In this document: one piece after another, positions 11,736 to 23,403 of the stretch
Numbering within the stretch: position 1 is the first letter of the stretch
Layout of the letters: every line of letters starts with the position of its first letter
Source of the DNA: Rattus norvegicus
Taxonomy: Eukaryota > Chordata > Mammalia > Rodentia > Muridae
Length of the DNA: 64,000 nt
Direction of reading: 5' to 3'
Assembly: GCF_036323735.1 (NCBI RefSeq)
Contig: NC_086024.1
Location: 128,548,053-128,612,052, forward strand
Made by a program: the position numbers and the translations under genes
Notes under the pieces: generated by a model
Databases searched by the model: none
Told to the model about the DNA's origin: nothing
What the model saw: only the letters and a program-made list of their open reading frames with translations

Positions 11736-13424
11736 AGACCGACCTTGGGAGAAGAATAATGAGTCAGTATCTAGCAAAGACAAATAAAATCAGACAACCA
11801 ATGCCTGGGAAGCACCTTAGAAATCACTAGGAAAACTTGGTAAGCTAAGTTTCCATCTTGGCCCCCATCTTGGGTCCTATGTGGTACATTCTGGAGGATT
11901 ATTGTGGTAGGGGGTTTTGGAACTGTTTGAACAGAGAAGAAATAGAGCCATAGTGATTAGTGATGTCTGTCATGGGCATGAGGACAGAAGGACTGGCATT
12001 ATAGACCAGTGTTTGCCATTCACAGAGGCCACAGCTCTTGTTGTGCAGATGAGGAAATACAGGTTGGAAGAACCTGGACCTTCCTAAGGGCCACCCACTG
12101 GAGTCAAATGAAAATTATTTAATAAATCTCATTTTGTGTGTTTTATGCTCCATACCAGAAAGTCCTCTTTGCTCTCCCATGGCTTCTCTGGGCATTGATG
12201 GGAAGCCATAACCAATTTCCAGCCTGTCCAATGGGAAAAAACACCTGATAGCAAGTGCACATTGAATTTGATCTCTACACATGCACACCCACATGCCTCT
12301 GACCTTCACCTGCCTCTGTTTATTGAGCAAACAAACCTTTGAGCCAGTTTACTGAACCTCACCTAGCTAATCTCAATGCTGTTTCAGGGGTCTCGCCCCC
12401 CACTACTTGAGCACCTGCTGTATACTTGGAACTTTAGCTGTAGTGCCATATCCAAAAAGCAACCTCGAACCCTAGAAGGAACTACGAGTCCCCCTCCCCA
12501 ACCTTTGTGAAAGGCGAAGAGGACTTCAAGTGCATTAGCCACTTAGTCACTAAGACATAGCTTGTGAATGGCTGGCTGAAGGAGTGGACCCCAGCCAACA
12601 TGCCCAAAGTCAGTCATGATAACATGCTTATTGCCTGGGTCCTGGTCATGAGTTCAGATCTCAGGGGATGACAGTTGTCTATCCCTTCATCCCTCCCAAG
12701 GCAGATGTCAGTACATGCTCATTCCCCAGGGTCTGACTTTGCAAGAGGGGATTCCTTTCCCCAAGCTCTACTGAATGTCCTCCTTACATGGCTACTTAGG
12801 TTCAAGGACAAAGATCTGCTCAGGATGTGTTCTTCTCCAGGTTCCTCCTTCTGTGAAGACTAGGCAAAACCATCTATGCTACTCTTCTATGATAGCCACA
12901 GTGGAATACCACAAACTAGATGGCTCAAAACCTAGAATTCCTTGCCTCTGCCAGTATTGCTGGGTTTAAAAATCACTGTTTCTTGACATCATCAAGCGCT
13001 TGTGCAGGGTCACTTTGTATTTTCCCCTCTTGAACTTAGATTCTGTCACTTCTCCCAGAAGCTCCTGTTTCAGTGCTGTGACTGACATTAGAGACAAGGT
13101 CTCAGTGTTTCACAGCCCCTTGCAGCCTTACGGTGCTGTTTCTAGATTCTCAGCAAACTCTCCAGGAAGATGCCTGGCAGAAAACCCATGCACATGCATC
13201 TATGAGCACCTATGCATATTCAGTCTATGAATATATTAAGATAAAATGTCAATTCATACTTATACTTCCAGCTATCAGCCATAGGATAGTTAAGTTTTGT
13301 TTAAATTTGTGTGTGAGTGTGCCTGTGTATCTATGTGTGTCTGTGTGTGTGCAAGCCTGCGTGCACCACAGTGAACCTGTAGAGGTCAGAGGACAAGTTG
13401 TGGGGGTTAGTTCTCTGGGTTAGG

Positions 13425-13562
13425 AGAAGGAGGAGGAGGAAATAAAGAGGGAAGAGAAAGAAAAAGGAAAGGAAGAGAGGAAGAAGAGGGAAGGAGGGGA
13501 GAGGAAGAGAGGAGGGGGAGGCAAGCGTGGGAGGGAGGAGGTGGGGAGGAGAAGGAGCAGGG
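13425..13562. repeat. Purine-rich GGA/GAA tract
   Basis: About 140 nt of almost uninterrupted purines on the plus strand (aggaggaggaaataaagagg and similar). Low-complexity DNA, not coding. Confidence 0.9.
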
Positions 13563-13730
13563 AGTGAATGTCTTCTAACCCCAGTTTCCTTTTCATTTGA
13601 GTAACAAACATTCTGAGGTCAATGTGTTGAAAAGATCATGCATTCTCAATGAGATTTCCTAGGCACATTTTCTTCTTGGATATTGATTTTTTAGTATCTG
13701 AGTTTCTAACTTAATGATTTTATTTTTAAT

Positions 13731-13741
13731 TGCGCGCGCGC

Positions 13742-13789
<48 letters not shown>
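13731..13789. repeat. (CG)n(TG)n microsatellite
   Basis: Alternating purine-pyrimidine tract: six CG units pass directly into more than 20 TG units. A B3-like SINE in minus orientation follows (about 13800-13960). Confidence 0.97.
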
Positions 13790-13792
<3 letters not shown>

Positions 13793-16700
13793 TGAATGCA
13801 GGTACCCTCAGAAGTCAGAGGTTTAGAATTCCCTAGAGCAGGAGTTACAGGGGGTTGTGAGGCGCCTTACGTGGGTGCTGAGAATTGAAAGCAGGTTTTG
13901 TGCAAGAGCAGCCCATATTCTTAACAATCATGTCATCTCTTCTGCCCTACCGTTCATTCCTGATAAATGTAGCACTATGTATTGTGTTATATTTTAATCA
14001 ACTTGACACAAGCTAGGGTTGTCTGGGACGAGAACCTCTGCTGAGAAAATGCTTCCATTATTTTGGCCTGTAGGCCAGTTTGTGGGCAGCGTTTTGAGAA
14101 CTAATGTGGAAGGGCCCAAACCATTGTAAGAGGTGGTACACATGGCAGGTTTGTCCTGGGTTGTATCAGAAAGCAGACTGGGCAAGCCATGATGAACAAG
14201 CCAGGAAGTAGGGTTCCTCACCTCAGTTCCCTCTTCCAGGTTGCTGCCCTCTGTGTTCCTGCCTTGGCTCCTCTCAATGATGGCCTATAATCAGGACATG
14301 TAGACAAATAAAACCTTTCCTCCTCAAATTGCCTTTGATCACCATTTTATCATAGCAATAGAGAGCTAAAATTATGATAGAAATTGGTACCAGGAATGGG
14401 GTATTCATGTGAGAGATTTGATCATGTTTTGGAGACTGCTGTGAAAGGATTTTGACATTTTGGCTTGGAAAAGCCATTGACTGTTCAGGATTAAGGAGAT
14501 GCTGTGGCTACGAGAAAGATAATACTGAAAGAAATACATGCTGGGTGTGAAATGTCAGAGGGAAACAAAGTATCAGGGCCATTCATGTGATAAGTTTTAT
14601 TAAGACAATCTGGAAGTGAAACTTTTGTGCTGGTTAGGTTTTGTTTTGTTCTGTCTTTGTTTTGTTTTTGTTTTTGTTTTTGTTTTTTGGCTTTTGGACA
14701 AATTGACATAGCTACAGTTATTTGAGAAGAGGGATCCTCAGTTGAGGAAATGTCTCCATGAGATTGGGACAGTCAGTGTGACAATTGCAGGCTGGGGATG
14801 AGAAATCAGCACTGATTGAGAAGAGGCCAGCAGCACTGAGAAGAGATCTTTTGGAGTGTTTCTCAGGATAGCACAGAAGAGCTGTGTCTTAGAGGAGGTC
14901 AAGTCTGTATCTCATGCTGGCCACTGACTGTGATCATGTGTAAGAATCTCCCACATGGTACTGGTTTTGACAAGATGAGGGCTTCAGGGTTGAGGTATGG
15001 TGGAGAGCATATGAATATGAAGCTTGGCATAGGAAAAGACAAGGAGAGATCATCGGTGAAGAAGGTGCAGTCTCATTAGCAGTGTAGACACCAGAACTGA
15101 AGGGATCAGGCTCACCCAGGAGGCCAGTGGTGAAGTCTGTGAAGACCCAAGCATACTGGTGCTGTTAAGACTGTGGGGAGACTACCAATGCCAAGGTCAG
15201 CAGCAGTCATGGAGTGGAGCCATTTTGAGCCTGTATGTTGTGAGTGGCAAAGCCTGAGAGGTGGAGTCCCTCAGCCTTTTGGAACCCTGAACATTATGAT
15301 TGACTCCTCCATGTGGGACACTGGGTGACAGGATTTCTTTTACACTGCTTGTTTCTTTATTTTGTTTTTTTCAGAGTGTGACTGGGCTCTGAGTTTTCAC
15401 TTGGGGAATAATGCGTATATAAGGTTTTCTTTTTTAGTTTTTATTTTACTGGGGCACACAAATAAGAGATGTTGGGTAGTTTAAAAAGATTGAACCTTTA
15501 AGGACTGTTAGTCGTTTGGAAGTTTGAATGTGTTTTAGATTGTGATATTGATATAAAGATGAGATTTTCAGGATAAACAAGAAAAGAAAGGCCATGGTTT
15601 AATAGAGATGTGTCACTTGACACATTTTTTTTTTTTTTGTCTACTTTTGTGGAATTTTGCCTACGTGACACAAGCTCGAGTCATCTGGGAAGAGGGAACC
15701 TCCATTGAGAAATGTTTCTATAAGATTAGCCTGAAGGTGAGCCTGATTAATGATTGATTAATGATTGATATGGTGGTGCCCCCCCAAGTGGTGGTCTTTG
15801 TTGGTTTAATAAAGCAGGCTAAACGAGCCCTGGGGAACCTTGGTGATCTTTTTGCAATCAAACTCAGATTTCATAGAAATTTCGTATCCTGGAACAATTT
15901 TTATTCCCCCTCATGTGAAGTCAGACAAATTCTAATTTCTAAAATCAGTAGTGAGAATAAACAATTTTATGTCTGTCAGACTGTCTATCACTACCTATCT
16001 GTCTGTCTGTCTATCTATCCATTCATCCATTCATTTATCCATCTTTCACTCATCAGATAACTGTATCATCACTTGTTTTATCAATGTCTATGCTCAATGC
16101 ATCTATAAATGATATATTTATTATCTCTGTGACATCTATAGTGACACTACTTACCTATTTATCATCTGTACCTACGTACCCACCTATTACCTATCACTCT
16201 ATTTAAATATAAGGGTAGACAATATTTAAGAGTCTAGTTGTATCCCAATTGCACAACCTTGGTGACAGGGAAGGTTTGCGACTAGGGAGTCTGAGGTGAG
16301 GACAGCTGTAGCAGCGTCTGAGTGAGAGACATAAAGCTCAACAAGGGAGTAAGTGGAGGGGTGACCTCAGTCTGAGTGTGACAGGCTCCTGATGTCACAG
16401 GAGGAGAGGCAGGGGTGGATGAGAGTAGTTGTTGGTTATAGAAGTGAGGCCATGGGAAGCAGAAAGTGATTAGAAATTGGGGGGGAGGGATGGGATGAGG
16501 GTGGACTGTGTGAAGGAAAGGAGGCCTGTGTGAACAGTCACTGTCCTGAGCACCAGGGTGACTCAGAGGCCTGAGTGGAGGGTAAAGTGAGATCATTAGC
16601 TTGCACACAGTCTTTGCACTTCCCGAAGCAGCTGAGCCTCAAACATGGAGTCAGATGTTTTTAAGCAGGAATGAGAACAAAGGGCTGGGATGGAACTGAT

Positions 16701-17600
16701 CTTCATGGACATTAATCAAGCAAAGGGGATATGATGAAAGACAGGGAAGCCAAACCGTAAGACTTGCTGGGTACATCGTGCTGGGGCAGAAGTGTGCTGG
16801 AGTTGCATACAAATGGAATGATCTGGAATGTTAGAAGGTAGCTATGTGTGAGGCAGGTGCTCAGCTACTGAGATTCCCTGCAGCTGGAGCCAGAAGTCTG
16901 GGAGACTCTGGAGAGGCAGCAGCTGTTGTATGACTGTCTGTGGGTCACTGGAGGCACAGTCAAAATCCCTATGATTTCCTATCAATCCGAGCAGCTTGTT
17001 CACCATAGCTCAATGGCACTGCAGGGAGAGCAGACACCTGACAGTAAGAACATGCATCCTGTGGGTTAGAGTTAACACATCCGTGCAGACATGATGGCTG
17101 TGAAGTGGTGCCACAATCTGTGCCTTTGGGATGGGGCTCTGGAAGTTGGAGACACACCTCTGTCTTGATCTCTCAGTTTCATGACTACTTTGTACACAGT
17201 TGGTGCTCAATGGATACTGACTCTAAGGCTTTGTGTGAAGACATCATCCTTCATGGAGGATGGCTTCCTCCTGGATAGAGCATGGGGAGTTCCATTGTGG
17301 CAGCAAAGCTAGAGTAGATGGCTGTGGGAAGATGGCCTTCAACACAACTGAAATTTCAGTAGCTTCTTTCATCCAAGAGACCCAAAGAAATTCCCCTACG
17401 TTTTCCTTCTAAGGCCCATGTCAATGAGATAGAAGATTAGCAGACCCCCTTGTGAGCCAGTGGGCCAGGTAGAGTCCAGCAAAAAGCCAGGAACAGACAG
17501 TCCTGAGAGTTCTGCTTCATAAACATAGTTCCAGGTTGCTCTTAAGAGTCACTACTTCCCTCCACGAAATCAGCCTGCCCCATAGTCCAAGAACACCCCT
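13790..17600. other. Intergenic DNA, part 3, with LTR-retrotransposon remains
   Basis: After the B3-like SINE come rodent LTR-type sequences (separate entry). Imperfect CTGT/CTAT/CATC tetranucleotides occur at about 15966-16050. Another 1.3 kb to the Serpina16 3' end has no recognisable content. Open frames at 16282-16608 and 16969-17210 lack protein features. Confidence 0.5.
13985..15780 (+). mobile_element. Non-autonomous rodent LTR retrotransposon, MaLR-like (family uncertain)
   Basis: Two diverged copies of an LTR-start motif (gacacaagctmgrgtyrtctggga) lie at about 14005 and 15668. Between them is about 1.2 kb of non-coding sequence that includes the phrase aattggtaccaggaatgggg. A third, weaker LTR-like start lies near 14630-14790. 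The first copy carries an aataaaa polyadenylation-type motif near 14309. There is no gag or pol frame. The layout fits a non-autonomous MaLR-type element. Similar pieces recur at about 290-900, 20790, 46080-46260 and 57560-58120. Confidence 0.45.
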
Positions 17601-17620
17601 CAGAAATTCTCATTTGCTGT

Positions 17621-17626
17621 TTTATT
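17621..17626 (-). promoter_or_regulatory. Serpina16: Serpina16 polyadenylation signal
   Basis: AATAAA on the minus strand (plus strand tttatt), about 67 nt downstream of the stop codon. Cleavage would fall near 17600. Confidence 0.75.
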
Positions 17627-17692
17627 AAGCCAAACGTCAAAGGAATATGACTCTGCTACATCTCAGGTAAAGAGGGGGAAAAAAATCAGAAT

Positions 17693-17893
17693 TTAGGGAA
17701 ATTGTAGAGCGTCCATGTTGATTCTAGTGGGATTCACCACTTTCCCCATGAAGAGAAGGCTGTTGCTGGTTTCATCCAGGATTAGTAGTAGGAAGGATCT
17801 ATTGAAGTGGAGAGTGGCAAGGTCTGGTTCGGGCTGGGACTCATCCTTTTCCTCTCCGTCCTCATTCACAGTCAGCTCCACTCTGTGTACTGC
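17693..17893 (-). CDS. Serpina16: Serpina16 exon 5, reactive-centre loop and C-terminus
   Basis: The acceptor tttccaaag precedes Ala-Val-His-Arg-Val-Glu-Leu-Thr-Val, the standard start of a clade-A last exon. The loop is EDGEEKDESQPEPDLATLH, only 19 residues between LTVN and FNRSF, where A1AT has 24. It is very acidic and lacks the Gly-Thr-Glu-Ala-Ala hinge that inhibitors need for loop insertion. The barrel strands end in LLFMGKVVNPT followed by a 10-residue tail (RINMDALQFP) and TAA at 17695-17693. Confidence 0.92.
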   Translation of the reverse strand, partial: AVHRVELTVNEDGEEKDESQPEPDLATLHFNRSFLLLILDETSNSLLFMGKVVNPTRINMDALQFP

Positions 17894-18957
17894 CTTTGGA
17901 AACCAAACCTCACAGTGTTGAAGGAGTCGACCCCACCTCCAGCATGTTCCATTGACTCTCTCTCTGCACTGGGCCCTGGATGCTCAGAATAGAAGCCTTG
18001 AGCCATCCTTCTAGAGGAATGCATATGATGTTGCAGAATGGAGGAGGCTCGTTTCTGCATTTCTGTGATCTCCAGAACACTGGGGCTTGTTCTCCACTCT
18101 GCCTGCACCCCCATAACTTCCCCATACACCACCTAAGGCACCACACAGTGACTGATTTCATCTCCTGGCTGTGATCCTGGCGAAGAAGAAGCCTGGGTTT
18201 CTGAGGAGCTAAGTGCTGGGCAGTCTCAACTGTTTGTACTCCTGTGTTGCCTCTGTAGTCCTTCCCCTATTCATTGCCCAGACTCCCGGAAAGATAGCTT
18301 TCTTGCTCCTGCCCCACCTTAAGCCTGGAGTTTCCACCTGTGCAGTTCATCTTCTCCAAAATCCCTTTCTATTTCTACCCTTATCTCTGAGGGCTCCTTT
18401 CTGTTACCCATTCGCTCGTTTCTCTAGTGATCTTCAACACTTGCCTTCCACTGGCGTAGAGCCCATCCAGCCATTTTCTGACAAATCCCCCAATAGCCCT
18501 CAGACCCTACTCAGGGAATGTGACCTAAAGGCCAGGGCACTTAGTCAGTGAATCCAGGATCTGCTCCCTGGGCTTCCTCTGCAGTTAGCACTCTGGAGAG
18601 TGGGACATAGGAATTACACAAACCGTTTTTTATGAGACACCACTCTCTAGTGACCATGATGGCTCCTTCGTGTCACCAGAGGATCAGACTACACTCACAC
18701 ACCCATCATGGATGCACCCAAGCTTCTGCCTCTCCCCTCAGCAGACAAGTTTGAGGACCCAACTGTTTATTTCCCCAGATTAGCCACCTCTGAGGGACAG
18801 CCAAGCTCAGGACACACCTAGAGTTGAGAGTCACCGTTTCCTCCGTTGACTTCAGAGAGTGCCATGAGTTCTCATTGTTGCTCTATAAATAAGTTAGGAA
18901 GGGGAAACCACACGAAGCATTCAGCCTAGGGAGCCTGGCAACAGGGTGTTAACCTAC

Positions 18958-19108
18958 CGTGCTGACTGTCAACGGTGCCTTTTGCAGAGTGATTCTTGAG
19001 AGGTCCATGTGTTCGCTGAACAGTTTAATGTTACTGTTAACGTGCTTGAGATTTTCCAGGTGAAGAGCAACAGGTATGGAGAATTTGGGAAAAAACAGCC
19101 ACCTCTTA
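18958..19108 (-). CDS. Serpina16: Serpina16 exon 4
   Basis: Bounded by acceptor ctgagcag and donor ACG|GTAGGT. The 151-nt exon is one codon longer than the usual 148 nt. Joined to exon 3 it reads Met-Ser-Lys-Arg-Trp-Leu-Phe-Phe-Pro-Lys-Phe-Ser-Ile. FPKFSI is the standard strand found here in clade-A serpins. The exon ends LTVST, in phase with AVHRVEL of exon 5. The reading frame continues open upstream of the acceptor; the start chosen is the one that keeps phase with exon 3. Confidence 0.88.
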
Positions 19109-19492
19109 CTGCTCAGGAGGAAGAAGAAAACAGAGTTGAATTCATGTTGTCTTAGAGTCCACCCCAGCCAGTGCACTCTCAGCACACACACAAGAGCAGC
19201 CGTGTTTACTGAACATCTGCAACAGGCAGGCCGTGCCAGGGACTCCTCAAGGCAATCTGCTTCCTCTTGGCAAGTGGTCATGGGTTTGCTCTAAAATATG
19301 AGATGGGAAATCTAAGAGACTACGAGTCTGTTGCAAGCTTTAGGAAGCAGAGCCAGCCTTCCTGGATCCTCCCAATTCCTGGGCAATGCTTGGGCCCTAG
19401 TCATGAGATTTATCTCTCAGTCAAGAGAATCCATCCTTATGAAAGGGGTCGCATGAACTTTGCATCCTCCAGCAATAGAATCTCTCCTTGTA

Positions 19493-19602
19493 GGGGCTGG
19501 GGATTTAGCTCAGTGGTAGAGCGCTTGCCTAGGAAGCGCAAGGCCCTGGGTTCGGTCCCCAGCTCCGAAAAAAAAAAAAAAAAGAACCAAAAAAAAAAAA
19601 AA
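19493..19602 (+). mobile_element. ID SINE (BC1/tRNA-Ala-derived), young insertion
   Basis: The 75-nt ID body begins ggggctggggatttagctca and ends ggttcggtccccagctccg, followed by an interrupted poly-A tail. A perfect 15-bp target-site duplication (agaatctctccttgt) lies at 19477-19491 and 19603-19617. Box A and box B of the RNA polymerase III promoter look intact. ID expansion is a rat hallmark. It sits in Serpina16 intron 3, antisense to the gene. Confidence 0.96.
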
Positions 19603-20173
19603 AGAATCTCTCCTTGTGCTTATCACGATTCCTTCCTCTCTTGAAGGTTGTCCTGAGCATTGTTAACTAGTCAACAGAACTCACTCTTACTGTAAAGGTC
19701 ACAAGTGCTTTACTACTTTGCTGGAGAGTTTCTTTGTGGCCATGCCTTGTGGTAACTGTCACGTGGAAAACTATTCTCAATTTCTTCTGTGTTTAAGTGT
19801 GTCATAGAATAAACCGATAGGTCAAACTCTGGAAGTTCCCACCCAGTGCCTACTGAGGTGGTGCTGTCCTAAGTTGCATTCTTTACTTCATAGGTTAGGG
19901 GATGGGACACCAAGGCACACCGGTTTTAAACCCTGCCAGTCCTTGAGCTGTAGTGTTACTTCTTGTGGACAGGCTGCAATGGAATGTCTGTCTGTGCTTC
20001 AATAGCACATGCCTGAGGCAGGGCTTCTCAGTCTTTAACACAAGCACAACTCCCCTGGACCCGCAGAGCTTGAGGTACACCTGAGAATTCAAGCTTCCCA
20101 CACACATCCAGATGAAGCAGAAGATGCTGTCACAGGCTGGCCTTCATGTAGCAAAAGCATTAGGTATTTTAGA

Positions 20174-20391
20174 GCAGCGAGTCTCAACCTGTGAACCCTT
20201 TGGGTGTGTTGAATGACCCTTTCACAGGGGCTTGCCCAAGACCATCAGAAAGCACAGCTATTTATGTTAAGATTCACAACAGTAGCAAAATTACAGTTAT
20301 GAAGTAGCAACGAGAATAATTTTTTGGTTGGGAGTCACCACAACATGAGGAACCGTACTAAAGGGTCGTACGGAGGGTTGAGAGCTTCAGC
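20174..20391 (+). mobile_element. hAT-type non-autonomous DNA transposon (URR1-like), near full length
   Basis: Terminal inverted repeats are visible: gcgagtctcaacctgtg at the left and gagggttgagagcttc at the right. The interior phrase caaaattacagttatgaagt is shared in reverse sense with the other copies. It lies in Serpina16 intron 3. A poly-T run (20698-20719) follows 300 nt later. Confidence 0.7.
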
Positions 20392-21258
20392 TCCAGAGAT
20401 ATTGGGCAAACTGATGTTAGAACAGGACAGAAAGAGACAAATGGCTGGAAAGCCAAGCTTCCCTGTGCTGCCTTGTAGACAAGGGACCCAGTAAAGAGGC
20501 TAACTTCTGCTTCTTAGCGGTCATCCAGTCACAAGTGGCAAGGCAAGTAAGTATCCAAACACCAGTTCCATAGCGTCCTGGTCTCTTCATGGCCTTCTTA
20601 ATGACACATTGATCTTTCCTCTCTGTGGGGAAGTAAGTGTAGGTGTTCATGCGTGTACATATATGTGGAGGTCAAAGAAAGACAACAGTAGTGCTGTCCT
20701 TTTTTTTTTTTTTTTTTTTGAGACAAGTCTCTCATCAGTCTGAAGCTTAGTGTGTAATTTGTCTCGGTTAGTGCTTTTGGTGGTTTTTGGTCAGGTTGAA
20801 ACAGCTAAGGGTCATCTGGGAAGAGGAACCTCAGCTAAGACGGAGAAAATGACTCCATCGGATTGCCTTGGTGCTAGGATAGCTAGCTTTTTTGTACAGA
20901 GGTTTTCAGGGTTCAGCGCTGGCTCTCATACTTGCAAGACAAGCCCTTGACTGACCCAAACCATCTTCCCACCTCCCCTGCCCACTTTTGTATAACTCTA
21001 CTGTAAACCTCTCACACAAAGATACAGTTGGCTGATACCGTGGTGACGATGGTGATGGTGGTGATTTTGTGTATTTTTTCCCTGACTTTGAAAGGTGTGG
21101 ATTACTGAATCCTGTCTGATCATTTGTGTGTGACCAACTTCCAGATCCCGTGTCATGCTCCGAAGACTCGAAGGGTCCTTACCTTGAGTCCAGAGCCACG
21201 GTGATCATGGAAAAGGTCTGGTAGCTCTGGGGGAGGGTGGAGACAGTTGGATTCTTAC

Positions 21259-21529
21259 CTCATGGGAAAGGGCTGAATCCATGTTTCAAAACTCTGCTCC
21301 AACAGTGCCTTCTCACTTTCCTCAAATTTTCCATCATCGGGGAGAAAGAAGACGCCTGAGATACTGCAGGTGAACGGCAGCTGGAGGACATAGCTGTGCA
21401 TCTGGGAGAAATACTGCAGCTGGAACCAGCCTACTCTCTGCATCATTGGTACCAGGGTTTTTGTTCCATCTTCTAACCAGAAGTACCTCATCCTTGTGTG
21501 CTTCCGGTTAAAGGGGTATTTCCACTTCC
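21259..21529 (-). CDS. Serpina16: Serpina16 exon 3
   Basis: 271-nt exon between acceptor tttcttatcag and donor ATGAG|GTAAGA. The start GG completes the Gly codon from exon 2 and gives Gly-Lys-Trp-Lys-Tyr-Pro-Phe. This keeps the breach Trp and the Pro-Phe typical of inhibitory relatives. Next come TLVPMMQRVGWF and GVFFLPDDGKFEESEKALL, the usual sheet-B/helix-F2 region. The frame is open throughout. A diverged second copy of part of this exon sits 500 nt upstream in intron 2. Confidence 0.92.
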
Positions 21530-22032
21530 CTGATAAGAAAGGGCACAGGGATCAGAGGGGGCGGCAACATCTAGGGAACAACAGGCTTTGTCTATCAGGG
21601 GGGGTTCCAAGGCTTATACATGCCATGAATGCTCCTTGTGGCAAGTCACGCAGGCACATGTGAGCAATCCCTGTCCACGCAGATCTTGTGAAGGTAATGC
21701 GAGCAACACGACTGATTAGAAAGACATTGAGCTAGCAGGGGCTTCTGAGCAGGGAGAGAAATCAAACAGAAGAGACAAACACATATACACATAACGCTCT
21801 AGAAAGTCACACTAATTAAAGGCTTAAGAGAACATCGGTCAAGCCATAGAACAGTTAGGGGAGGAACTTTGCCAAGAGAATAAGATGAGATGCGTGGAAG
21901 CCTGGTGGTGGGAAGGTATTGCTTTAGGGGACACAAGGCAGATGAGCAGCTAGAAGGGAAAAGACCATGAGAGGTGAGGCCAGAGAGGGCAGGAGTGAGT
22001 CCACCAGTCCCTGGGGCAATGGTGGAAGTAAG

Positions 22033-22136
22033 GACAGCTGGACGATGTAGCTGTGCAATTTGGCAAAATACTGAGGCTCAAACCAGCCTATCCTGTGCAT
22101 CATTGATACCAGGGTATCGGTCCCGTCTCCTAACAA
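22033..22136 (-). pseudogene. Duplicated fragment of Serpina16 exon 3
   Basis: Reads without stops as LGDGTDTLVSMMHRIGWFEP and on to QYFAKLHSYIVQL. This aligns with LEDGTKTLVPMMQRVGWFQL and QYFSQMHSYVLQL of the true exon 3 (21380-21480), roughly 80 percent identical at nucleotide level by eye. Both exon ends are missing and there is no acceptor or donor at the right phase. It is a partial tandem duplicate, not an alternative exon. Confidence 0.85.
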
Positions 22137-23155
22137 GGAGATCTCTTAAGGACAGCCATGAGCATCCATATGGTGCTCTAAGCAAAGCCCCGAATACAGT
22201 TCTTTCACACAGTCATTGCTCAGCAATTGCTAGAAACCTGTTTCAATATTATTGTGCAATTCCACCAAGTTTGAGCGCATTCTTCCCCCTGATGTCTGCA
22301 GGAGCGGCTAGACTACAGTCCTGTGGGCACTGGTCCAAGAAGCTACAGCCCAGCCTCCCCTGAGCCCTTATTCTGACTTCTTTCCCTACATCTGGGGTTT
22401 TGGCATGGACTCTGGTGGTCAGCTCTTGCTGCCTCTCTGGGCTGGCCCTAAGTACCATGGAGACACTGACCTCAGAGCTCCACTTGTGGCCAGAGGAACT
22501 GGACAGGATGAGAAAGATGACTTTCTTGCCTTGTCATCCTGACCGGATATGGCAAAGGTGGGTTTTACAGAGGAACCTGTCCTTCTGCATAAAGCAGCCT
22601 ACTGTCTTGGGAACAATAATCAGAAAGTCACGAGAGTGTTATTAAGAGAAAAGAGGTACGAACTCAGAAGCAAGTTGTTTCCTCCAGCAGTTCAAAGCTG
22701 GCCGTTTTCTGAGGTTCTAGGTTTCCAAAATGCAAGCCTGCACTTCTTAAAGAGCCAGTCCGCATACTCACCAGTCACCTGGTCATCCAAACTCCCAAGA
22801 AGACTGCCAGACTCCATGGACCAAACCAAAGCTTTTTTTTTTTTTAAATACCCATTACAAGGTAGGAGGCCAGGTTCTATCTGAATGCCAGCGGGACAAC
22901 AGTTGTTAAATAAAGGTGACATTCTATGCTCCCTTGTTTTTCTTAAAGCTGACAACCTCTCCCTCCAGTGAGCTGGACCATGTCAGCTGCCTACAACCCT
23001 CCTGTGCTTTGGAGGCTCCCAACTCCATGTCAGAGTCCCATGCCTGGCAGCACCATCGGGTCGCTCTCCTAACCAGATCCTACTGTCTCAACCCTCTACT
23101 TTCTAAGTTATTGTGGTGATATTGAGCAATACTGCTTAGTAGGTCTTAGTAATCT

Positions 23156-23264
23156 CTGATCTAGTCCTTTGAGTCCTTAGGTGGTATTGAGCAGTACTTC
23201 GTTCCTACATCCTATTCTGCAGTATTGCTCAATACCTTCCAAATGACCCAAAGGACTAGGTCAG
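23156..23264. repeat. Inverted repeat (hairpin), 43-46-nt arms
   Basis: The left arm (23156-23198) and right arm (23219-23264) are reverse complements with a few mismatches and one 2-3-nt gap. They flank a 20-nt loop. The motif TATTGAGCAATACTGC is also present at 23120-23135 and pairs perfectly with 23219-23234. It could be the core of a small MITE or a pre-miRNA-like fold. It is transcribed within Serpina16 intron 2. Confidence 0.85.
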
Positions 23265-23403
23265 TGGTTCTCAACCTTCCTAATGCTACAACACTTGTAT
23301 ACAGTTCTTCATGTTGTGCTGACCCCCGACTGTAAAATTATTTTTGTTGCTGCTTCATAGCTGTAATTTTGCTACTATTATGGATTGTAATAAAAATATT
23401 TGT
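23262..23403 (+). mobile_element. hAT-type DNA transposon fragment (URR1-like)
   Basis: Begins with the terminal motif tcagtggttctcaacctt and has the family interior (tgctgcttcatagctgtaat). The second terminus is missing. It abuts the inverted repeat at 23156-23264. Confidence 0.65.

Larger units (their letters stand above)
11080..13730. other. Intergenic DNA, part 2
   Basis: Contains (TG)n at 11368-11396, then a B3-like SINE remnant to about 11500. A B1 SINE (about 11548-11645) is followed by (GA)n (11684-11732). Another B3-like fragment lies near 13370-13430, followed by a purine-rich GGA/GAA tract (13425-13562). No gene-like open frame. Confidence 0.6.

Noticed and set aside
19493..19567. 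tRNA-like sequence (box A/box B)
   Set aside because: It is an ID SINE with poly-A tail and target-site duplication, not a tRNA gene.
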